Position numbers and translations under genes: made by a program
DNA from: Streptomyces cellostaticus
GTDB taxonomy: Bacteria > Actinomycetota > Actinomycetes > Streptomycetales > Streptomycetaceae
DNA: 64,000 nt
Assembly (NCBI RefSeq): GCF_001513965.1
Contig: NZ_KQ948019.1
Span: 1 to 64,000 of the forward strand
Direction: 5' to 3'
The notes under the pieces: generated by a model
Seen by the model: the letters and a program-made list of their open reading frames with translations, nothing else
Databases searched by the model: none
Told to the model about the DNA's origin: nothing
Part shown: positions 57,634-64,000 of the stretch, in pieces
Position numbering within the stretch: position 1 is the first letter of the stretch
Layout of the letters: each line of letters starts with the position of its first letter

Positions 57634-59832
57634 TCAGCCCCCGGCCGCGATCTGAGTGCGCAGCAGCGTCTGCAGGCGGGTGGTGCGGGGCTTGGCAGGG
57701 GTCTCCGCCACCGCCTTCGGGAGTGCCTGGTCCACGCCGTGTACCACCGAGAGGTGGCGCTCGGCCCGGCTGAACGCGGTGTACACCCACGGTCTGCTCA
57801 GCGCCTGGGCGGCGTCGCCGGGAAGGACCACCACCGCGGCCGGCCAGCGGCTGCCCTGCGCCTGGTGCGCGGTCAGTGCCCAGCCGTGCCGTACGCACTG
57901 CTCCACCCGCTCCCGCGGTACGACCACGGGGGTGCCCGCGCACTCCAGGTGCAGCCCGTCGCTGTCGGCGTTCACCACCCGGCCCGGCACCGAACGGCCC
58001 GGCGCGGGGGCGTAGGCGATCCGGTCGCCGGGGTCGAAGCCGCCGAAGCGGCCGGGGCCCGGGTTGAGGCGCCCCTTCAGGGCGGCGTTGAGAGCACGGG
58101 TGCCCGCGGCGCCGCCGTGGCCCGGGGTGATCACCACGGTCTGCTCCGGCGGCACGCCGATCGCCCGCGGCACCGAGTCCGCGACCAGCTGCACGGTCCG
58201 GTGCACCGCCTCGCCCGCGTCCCGCACCGGCACGATGACGACCTCCTTGCCGGGCGCCTCGACCTGGTTCAGCTCGCCGATGCCGATGCCCGAGACCAGC
58301 TCGCCGAGCGGGCCGGGGTCGGGGAGGCGGGAGGCGATCTGCGGGCAGGCGCGGGCCGCGAGCAGGTCGGCGAAGACCCGCCCGGGCCCGGCCGACCACA
58401 GCACTGCCGGGTCGCCGCTCAGCACCAGCCGCGCCCCGTCGGGCAGCGACTCCACCAGCACCGCGGCGCTCTCCACGTCGAGTTGGGGCGCGTCCAGCAC
58501 GATCAGCAGATCGAGGTCCAGGGCGCCGTCCGCGTCCCGGCCGGGGCCCTCGGCGCCGGAGAGCAGGCCGGCCACCGTGCCCACGGCCTCCTCGTCGGCC
58601 TCCTCGCCCAGCAGCGTGGCGAGGCGACGGCGCCCGTCGGGGGTGTGGCAGACGGCGAAGGCACGCAGGCCCGCGGCACGGGTGGCGCCGAGCAGCGCGG
58701 CCGGTTCGGCGCGGGCCGCCTCGCCGCCGGTGTGCAGCACCAGGCCGTGCAGCGCGAGCGCGCGGGCCAGCTCGGCGGCACCGCCGGGCGCCCCGGCCGC
58801 GGCCGTCTCCCACGGCTCGGCGGCCTCCTTGGACAAGGAGTTGACCAGGCGGGCCAGGCCGTCGGCGAGGCTCTCCTCGGCGAGCGCGTACCGCTCCAGG
58901 CCGACGAGGACGCGGACCGGTCGTTCCTCTTCTTCCTCGTCCTCTCCCTCGCCCTCCTCGCCGTTGCTGTCCCGGGGCGCCGGTGCCCCCGGCTCCTCCA
59001 GAGCGTCCTGGAAGGCCAGCGCCTCGCCTTCCGCGAGCGTGCCCTGCACGGCCGCGTCCGGGTCCGGCACGCCCCGCTGGGCCAGCGCCGCGGTGAGCGT
59101 CGGCAGCTCCAGCGCGGTGTGCCCGGCCAGCGCCGCCTGCTCCAGCAGCCAGCCGGTCACCGCGCGGCTGCGCCGCTCGTCGTCCGGGCCGCATGCCGCG
59201 CCGAGCAGCGCCCGCGCGAACCCGTCGGCCTGCTCCGGCCTTACGCCGGTGATCCGCAGCAGCTGCCAGGGATCCTCGCGCAGCGTGGTGTCGGCGCCCT
59301 CGCCGAGGGCAGCGGCCACCTGAGGCGCCAGGGCCTCGGGTGCACCGCCCTCGCCCAGCACCCGGCGGACGGCCTCGACGGCCTCCGGGGCGGGGGCGCC
59401 GGGCGCGGCTGCGGCCGGGGCCGGCTGCGGCCGGCGTACGGGCTCGGGGGCGGGGCGGCGCGGGGCGGGCTCGGGCTCGCCGAAGACCGTGGCGGCCGGC
59501 TTCTCGCCGCTTTCCACCGCGCGGATGGCGGCGAGCAGGTCGGCCGCCTTGCCGCTCAGCTTCGCGCCGCTCTCGATCGGCGCCCGCTCGGCCTTGCGCT
59601 GCTCGATCCGCTCCCGCTCGATCCGCTGCGCGGCCAGCTCGGCCTCCGCCTCGGACAACTGTGACGAGCCTTCGCCTTCGGCGCTTTCAGCCCGCTCGGT
59701 GTCTTCTGCCGTCCCGTCCCCGGCCGCACGGCTGTCCTCGGGCGCCGTCTCCTGCCCCTGGGCCTCAGGGACCTCCGGGGCGTCCGGGGTCTCGGGCCCG
59801 GCTTCCTCCGTGGTCTCCGGCTCCGTGCTCAC
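57634..59832 (-). CDS. RecD2-like protein with degenerate helicase motifs
   Basis: 732 aa from GTG at 59832. The first 150 residues are low-complexity acidic/Pro-Ala. A helix-hairpin-helix-like part follows (about 180-215; DPWQLLRITGVRPEQADGFA), then a RecD-like fold. Where the Walker A (GxGKT) should be is LVLHTGGEAARAEPA (about 361-375), with no Lys-Thr; Walker B is LLIVLDAPQLD rather than a DEA type. C-terminal motifs are better kept: TPGHGGAAGTRALN, ALTAHQAQGSRWPAAVV (about 655) and VYTAFSRAERHLSVV (about 682). Active helicase function is doubtful. It overlaps the aldo/keto reductase by 4 bp. Confidence 0.85.
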   Translation of the reverse strand: MSTEPETTEEAGPETPDAPEVPEAQGQETAPEDSRAAGDGTAEDTERAESAEGEGSSQLSEAEAELAAQRIERERIEQRKAERAPIESGAKLSGKAADLLAAIRAVESGEKPAATVFGEPEPAPRRPAPEPVRRPQPAPAAAAPGAPAPEAVEAVRRVLGEGGAPEALAPQVAAALGEGADTTLREDPWQLLRITGVRPEQADGFARALLGAACGPDDERRSRAVTGWLLEQAALAGHTALELPTLTAALAQRGVPDPDAAVQGTLAEGEALAFQDALEEPGAPAPRDSNGEEGEGEDEEEEERPVRVLVGLERYALAEESLADGLARLVNSLSKEAAEPWETAAAGAPGGAAELARALALHGLVLHTGGEAARAEPAALLGATRAAGLRAFAVCHTPDGRRRLATLLGEEADEEAVGTVAGLLSGAEGPGRDADGALDLDLLIVLDAPQLDVESAAVLVESLPDGARLVLSGDPAVLWSAGPGRVFADLLAARACPQIASRLPDPGPLGELVSGIGIGELNQVEAPGKEVVIVPVRDAGEAVHRTVQLVADSVPRAIGVPPEQTVVITPGHGGAAGTRALNAALKGRLNPGPGRFGGFDPGDRIAYAPAPGRSVPGRVVNADSDGLHLECAGTPVVVPRERVEQCVRHGWALTAHQAQGSRWPAAVVVLPGDAAQALSRPWVYTAFSRAERHLSVVHGVDQALPKAVAETPAKPRTTRLQTLLRTQIAAGG

Positions 59833-60812
59833 AGCGTGCTCCAGTCGTGATCGGGATAGCGGTGCACGGGCGCTGACACGTCGTCCAGCGCCCGGCAGAT
59901 CTCGTCAGGAAGACTAAGGGCCTCCACTGACAATGCCGCCGTGAGCTGCTGCGCGTTGCGCGCGCCGACGATCGGGGCGGCAACGCCCGGCCGGTCCCGG
60001 ACCCAGGCGAGGGCCACCTGGAGCGGGGTGACCGCGAGCCCGTCCGCGGCCGTCGTCACCGCGTCGACGATGCGGGTCGCCGTGTCGTCCAGGTACGGCT
60101 CGACGAACGGCGCGAGATGCTCCAAGGCTCCGCGCGAGTCCGGGGGAGTGGTGTGCCGGTACTTGCCGGTCAGCACACCGCGGCCCAGCGGGGAGGAGGG
60201 CAGCAGGCCGACGCCCAGGTCGAGCGCGGCGGGCAGCACCTCGCGCTCGACGCCGCGCTGCAGCAGTGAGTACTCCAGCTGTGTGCTGGCCAGCCGGGTG
60301 CGGGTGCCCGGTGCGGCGAGCTGCCAGGTGGCCGCCTTGGCCAGCTGCCAGCCGCAGAAGTTGGAGACCCCGGCGTATCGGGCGCGCCCGCTGCTCACGG
60401 CCAGATCGAGGGCCTGGAGCGTCTCCTCCAGCGGGGTGTCGGGGTCGAAGGCGTGAATGTGCCACACGTCGACGTAGTCGGTGCCCAGGCGGGCCAGCGA
60501 GGCGTCGAGGGCGGCGAGCAGATGGCCGCGCGAGCCGTCGAAACGGCGGTCGGGGTCGGGGACGCTGCCCGCCTTGGTGGAGACGACCAGGTCCCGGCGT
60601 GGCACCAGGCCCTCCATGAGCCGTCCGAGCAGGTACTCCGCCTCTCCGTCGCCGTACACGTCCGCGGTGTCGACGAGGTTTCCGCCGGCCTCCCAGAACG
60701 CCTTCAGCATGTCCGCGGCGTCGTGCTCGTCGGTGTCCCGGCCCCAGGTGAGGGTGCCGAGTCCGATCCGGGACACGCGCAGGCCTGTGCGGCCGAGATG
60801 CCTCTGCTCCAT
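59829..60812 (-). CDS. Aldo/keto reductase
   Basis: 327 aa from ATG at 60812. Catalytic Asp/Tyr in DTADVYGDGEAEYLLG (about 45-60), Lys in VVSTKAG and His in DVWHIHAFD (the usual HxHxPD region). C-terminal cofactor part PSSPLGRGVLTGKY and PIVGARNAQQL. NADPH-dependent carbonyl reductase, type like YajO/Tas; substrate unknown. Its GTGA overlap puts the RecD-like gene in the same operon. A divergent promoter of 171 bp separates it from the LLM enzyme. Confidence 0.93.
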   Translation of the reverse strand: MEQRHLGRTGLRVSRIGLGTLTWGRDTDEHDAADMLKAFWEAGGNLVDTADVYGDGEAEYLLGRLMEGLVPRRDLVVSTKAGSVPDPDRRFDGSRGHLLAALDASLARLGTDYVDVWHIHAFDPDTPLEETLQALDLAVSSGRARYAGVSNFCGWQLAKAATWQLAAPGTRTRLASTQLEYSLLQRGVEREVLPAALDLGVGLLPSSPLGRGVLTGKYRHTTPPDSRGALEHLAPFVEPYLDDTATRIVDAVTTAADGLAVTPLQVALAWVRDRPGVAAPIVGARNAQQLTAALSVEALSLPDEICRALDDVSAPVHRYPDHDWSTL

Positions 60813-60983
60813 GTGCGCGAGATTACTGGCCAGAACTGGTGCCGTGGGTTGCCTGTGGATAACTCTGTTCACCGTGATCGAAGGGGTGACCGGCCCCTGA
60901 TCCCGGTCACGCACTGCCGCAGGTCCCGGCGCCGCGCTAAGGTCTGCGCCAAGGGACGTTACTCACGGGTAAGGGGATCGGCC

Positions 60984-62039
60984 ATGCAGCTCGGGATCAA
61001 CCTCGGCTACTGGGGTGCCGGGATGGACGCGGACAATCTCGCCGTGGCGCAGGAGGCCGAGCGGCTGGGCTACTCCGTGTGCTGGGCCGCCGAGGCGTAC
61101 GGCTCCGACGCGGCCACGGTGCTCAGCTGGGTCGCCGCGCAGACCGAGCGCATCGACGTCGGCTCCGCCATCTTCCAGATCCCCGCGCGGCAGCCGGCGA
61201 TGACGGCGATGACCGCGGCGACGCTGGACTCGCTGTCCAAGGGCCGTTTCCGGCTCGGGCTCGGCGTCTCCGGCCCGCAGGTCTCCGAGGGCTGGTACGG
61301 CGTCAAGTTCGACAAGCCGCTGGCACGCACGCGCGAGTACGTGGAGATCGTACGCAAGGCGATGACGCGCGAGCGGCTGTCCTACGAGGGCGAGCACTGG
61401 ACGCTGCCGCTGCCCGGCGGCCCGGGCAAGCCGATCAAGCTGACCGTGCACCCGCAGCGCGAGCACATTCCGCTCTACATCGCCGCCATCGGGCCGAAGA
61501 ACCTGGAGCAGACCGGCGAGATCGCCGACGGGGCTCTGGTGATCTTCCCGTCCGCCGAGCACCTCGAGGACACCACCGTCAGCTATCTGCGCGCCGGGCG
61601 GGAGAAGGCCGGCAAGACCCTCGACGGGTTCGACATCTGCCCGACCCTGCCGCTCGCCGTCGGCGACGACAAGGACGTGGCCCGGCTCGCCGACACCTTC
61701 CGCCCCTACACCGCCCTGTACGTGGGCGGCATGGGCAGCTTCAAGCAGAACTTCTACAACCAGCTCGCGCGGCGCATGGGATACGAGAAGGAGGCCGCCG
61801 AGATCCAGGAGAAGTACCTGGCCGGCGACAAGCAGGGTGCCGCGGCCGCCGTCCCGCAGGACCTCATCGACCAGACCACGCTGCTCGGCTCGGTGGAGCG
61901 CATCGCCGACCGGATGAAGGCCTACGCCGCCGCCGGGGTCACCACCCTCTCCCTGGCCCCGGCCGGCTTCACCCTCGACGAGCGGCTCGCCTCCCTGCGG
62001 GCCGGCAGCGAGGCCCTGGAACGCGCCGGGCTCGCGTAG
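60984..62039 (+). CDS. LLM-class F420-dependent oxidoreductase
   Basis: 351 aa. MQLGINLGYWGAGMDADNLA start, AAEAYGSDAATVLSW, GSAIFQIPARQPAMTAMTAA, and GLGVSGPQVSEGWYG (in part) are those of F420-dependent luciferase-like monooxygenases (MSMEG/Rv3520c type). A TIM barrel with coenzyme F420 is expected. RBS AAGGGGA. Possible -10 TAAGGT near 60938. Substrate unknown; the neighbouring aldo/keto reductase is divergent. Confidence 0.92.
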   Translation: MQLGINLGYWGAGMDADNLAVAQEAERLGYSVCWAAEAYGSDAATVLSWVAAQTERIDVGSAIFQIPARQPAMTAMTAATLDSLSKGRFRLGLGVSGPQVSEGWYGVKFDKPLARTREYVEIVRKAMTRERLSYEGEHWTLPLPGGPGKPIKLTVHPQREHIPLYIAAIGPKNLEQTGEIADGALVIFPSAEHLEDTTVSYLRAGREKAGKTLDGFDICPTLPLAVGDDKDVARLADTFRPYTALYVGGMGSFKQNFYNQLARRMGYEKEAAEIQEKYLAGDKQGAAAAVPQDLIDQTTLLGSVERIADRMKAYAAAGVTTLSLAPAGFTLDERLASLRAGSEALERAGLA

Positions 62040-62247
62040 CACCAGGAGATTTCAGCGGCCGTGGTGGGGGCTCGGGGGTCTTCCCCGCCACGGCCGTCAC
62101 GGGAACAACGCGCCCGGCGCCGCTCGGTTACGACCCCGTGTTCCTCCTGTCGGTCGAGCCGGTGCGCCCTGCTGTTGCGACTCCTCTCTGTCCGCATTTG
62201 ACTCGTTCTTTGCGGAATCCTGCGGAATGTGCAGAGAGGTGTCTTCC

Positions 62248-63036
62248 ATGTTGTCGGCCAAGAGTCTGTTCCAGGAGATCCTCGACGACGACGAGTCCTT
62301 CCGGCTCTTCTGCTCCATCGCCGCCGGCGGCGAGTCCCAGGGCGGGTGGGAGAACGGGCGGATCGCCGCGCTGGTACCGCAGAGCGAACGCGCGCTCGCC
62401 CCCAAGATCGCCCGCCACGGTGCCGACGAGGACAAGCACGGGCGCATCTTCAACGCCCTCATGAAGAAGCGCGGCCTCGCACCCGTTCCCGTCCCGCCCG
62501 AGACCGACTACACGATGCTCCTGGAGCGGCAGGGCATCGGTCTCGCCCACGACAGGCTCCGGCGCGAGGAGCCGCTCACCGTGCGCGACATCATCGTCTA
62601 CCTCTCGCACAGCAGGGTCACCGAACAGCGCGCCGCCGACCAGATGGTGATGCTCCGCACGTGCTTCGGCGACCACCCCGAGGTCGGCAAGGCCGTCCGC
62701 ATGATCTCCCACGACGAGGACAACCACCTCGCCTACACCCACGAGGAACTGCTGCGCCTCGCCGACGCCGGGCACGGCCGGCTGATCCAGCGCACCCTGC
62801 GCGCGTGCGCGCTCGCCGAGATCCGCGTCTACCGGGACGTCAGCCTCGCCGTCATGGCCCACATGGGCCGCATCCTCGGCTGGCCCAGGGGCAGGCGCGC
62901 CGTCCTCACGGCCGGCATCCACGCCGTGTACGCCTACGAGCGCCTCGGCGGCTGGCACCGCATGGTGACCCTGTGCATGCCCGAGCGCCGCAACCCCCTC
63001 GGCGGGCCCGCCACCCCCGCTCCCGGGTTCGCCTGA
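62248..63036 (+). CDS. Ferritin-like-fold hypothetical protein
   Basis: 262 aa from ATG at 62248 (GAGAGGTG upstream). Helices carry ARHGADEDKHGRIFN (about 47-61), VTEQRAADQMVM and MISHDEDNHLAYTHEELLRL; the E-x-x-H pairs match a di-iron ferritin-like bundle. No signal peptide. Streptomyces homologues are called hypothetical or ferritin-like. Role could be an oxygenase or an iron store. It lies 208 bp after the LLM gene and 7 bp from the convergent CorA gene. Confidence 0.8.
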   Translation: MLSAKSLFQEILDDDESFRLFCSIAAGGESQGGWENGRIAALVPQSERALAPKIARHGADEDKHGRIFNALMKKRGLAPVPVPPETDYTMLLERQGIGLAHDRLRREEPLTVRDIIVYLSHSRVTEQRAADQMVMLRTCFGDHPEVGKAVRMISHDEDNHLAYTHEELLRLADAGHGRLIQRTLRACALAEIRVYRDVSLAVMAHMGRILGWPRGRRAVLTAGIHAVYAYERLGGWHRMVTLCMPERRNPLGGPATPAPGFA

Positions 63037-63043
63037 GCGGCCC

Positions 63044-64000
63044 TCACAGCCAGCCGCGCTGCTTGAACAGGCGGTACAGCAGCACCTCCAGAGCGGCCAT
63101 CAGCAGGATCACCGCCGGGTAGGACGGCAGCCAGTGCAGCTCGGGCATGTGGTCGAAGTTCATGCCGTAGATACCCGCGATCATCGTGGGGACCGCGGCC
63201 ATCGCCGCCCAGGCCGAGATCTTGCGCATGTCGTCGTTCTGCCGCACGCTCATCTGCGCCAGATGCGCCGACAGGATGTCCGACACCAGCCGGTCCAGGC
63301 CCTCCACGGACTCGTTCACGCGCGCGAGATGGTCGTTCACGTCCCGGAAGAAAGGCCGCGCCTTGTCGTGCACGAACGGCACGGCACCGCCGAAGGGGCC
63401 GGTGCCGGCCAGCCGGGTCAGCGGCAGCGCGAGCGGTCCGGTGGCCCGGCGGAACTCCAGGATCTGCCGCTTGAAGGTGTAGATGCGGGAGGCGGTGTGG
63501 CGCGAGCCGCCGCCGCCCGGCGAGAACACCTCCGCCTCCAGCTCCTCCAGGTCCGTCTGCAGCTCCGTCGCCACCTCCAGGTAGTGGTCGACGGTGGCGT
63601 CGGAGATCGCGTACAGCACGGCCGTGGGGCCCTTGCCGAGCATCTCCGGCTCCTCCTCCAGCCGGTGCCGTACGGCCGCGAGCGAGGCCTCGCCGTGCCG
63701 GACGGTCACCACGAAGGCATCGCCGACGAAGATCATGACCTCGCCGGCCGAGACGGTGTCGCTCTCGGGCTCGTACACGACCGGCTTGAGGACCATGAAC
63801 AGCGAGTCGTCGTACACCTCCAGCTTGGGCCGCTGATGGGCCTTGAGGGCGTCCTCGACCGCCAGTGGATGGAGCCCGAACTCCTCGGTGACCAGGTCGA
63901 ACTCCCGCTCCGAGGGCTCGTACAGCCCGATCCACACGAACCCGCCCGCCGCCCGCGCCTCGTCCAGCGCGTCGGAGAGGTCATCCGGGCCCTCGCTGCG
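63044..64000 (-). CDS. corA: CorA-family Mg2+/Co2+ transporter (5' end outside the window)
   Basis: 319 codons are present; the frame runs off the right edge without a start. The pattern FVWIGLYEPSEREFDLVTEE, HPLAVEDALKAHQRPKLEVY is the usual soluble N-domain, followed by long helices and, near the C-terminus, IYGMNFDHMP with the GMN selectivity motif and two membrane helices. It conducts Mg2+ (or Co2+) as a pentamer in the plasma membrane. The convergent ferritin-like gene ends 7 bp away. Confidence 0.95.
   Translation of the reverse strand, partial: RSEGPDDLSDALDEARAAGGFVWIGLYEPSEREFDLVTEEFGLHPLAVEDALKAHQRPKLEVYDDSLFMVLKPVVYEPESDTVSAGEVMIFVGDAFVVTVRHGEASLAAVRHRLEEEPEMLGKGPTAVLYAISDATVDHYLEVATELQTDLEELEAEVFSPGGGGSRHTASRIYTFKRQILEFRRATGPLALPLTRLAGTGPFGGAVPFVHDKARPFFRDVNDHLARVNESVEGLDRLVSDILSAHLAQMSVRQNDDMRKISAWAAMAAVPTMIAGIYGMNFDHMPELHWLPSYPAVILLMAALEVLLYRLFKQRGWL

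Overview
The window is very GC-rich (about 70 percent or more), uses GTG starts often, and has dense operons with 4-bp stop/start overlaps. It carries two chaplin genes (aerial-hypha coat proteins known only from Streptomyces and close relatives), a 4-Cys SoxR, F420-type and mycelial-actinomycete genes, and a single TTA codon. It is a piece of the core chromosome of a Streptomyces. From memory, the chaplin pair and the gluconate operon match the S. coelicolor chpC/chpH (SCO1674/1675) and SCO1678-1681 neighbourhood. I saw no phage, insertion sequence, CRISPR array or rRNA.

Layout. 1-11.8 kb: TetR regulator, Mo-bis-MGD oxidoreductase, CitMHS citrate transporter, MFS permease, a secreted protein with its class F sortase, an orphan MsiK-like ABC ATPase, a DUF3574 protein, and an aldehyde/alcohol dehydrogenase operon. 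11.9-16.7 kb: ArsR and TetR regulators, acyl-CoA dehydrogenase, small membrane protein, second TetR, MaoC-type dehydratase and SoxR. 16.9-26 kb: RNA ligase, unknown proteins, BKACE enzyme, large secreted penicillin-acylase-type Ntn hydrolase, alpha/beta hydrolase and NamZ-like muramidase. 26.1-31.5 kb: two convergent operons (SDR, acyl-CoA ligase, TetR; and acyl-CoA dehydrogenase, APH-like kinase) that share an operator and resemble the levulinate/4-hydroxyacid (lva) gene set. 31.6-43.2 kb: His-rich metal-binding protein, quinone-oxidoreductase-like enzyme, DUF202 pair, Nudix hydrolase, a DMT permease with a 240-bp tandem duplication of its end, a TTA-containing gene, a sulfite-oxidase-fold/cytochrome b pair, PolX, and a CapA / phosphoribosyltransferase-hydrolase / DUF1876 operon. 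43.2-47.8 kb: complete gluconate/idonate catabolic locus. 47.9-53.2 kb: an epsilon-poly-lysine-synthetase-type membrane NRPS coupled to an M1 peptidase. 53.5-56.6 kb: tRNA-Leu(GAG), M20 peptidase, chpH and chpC. 56.6-64 kb: small proteins, a RecD2-like protein with lost ATPase motifs, aldo/keto reductase, LLM oxidoreductase, ferritin-like protein and the 3' part of a CorA transporter.

The most interesting signals are: (1) the chpH leader, which contains an anti-Shine-Dalgarno segment able to pair over the ribosome site and the start codon, plus an alternative hairpin; (2) the Pls-type synthetase whose adenylation pocket reads as lysine, with an overlapping peptidase gene; (3) matching operators that tie separated fatty/keto-acid genes into small regulons; (4) a helicase paralogue with degenerate Walker motifs. 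All functions are inferred from protein sequence by eye; no search was run.
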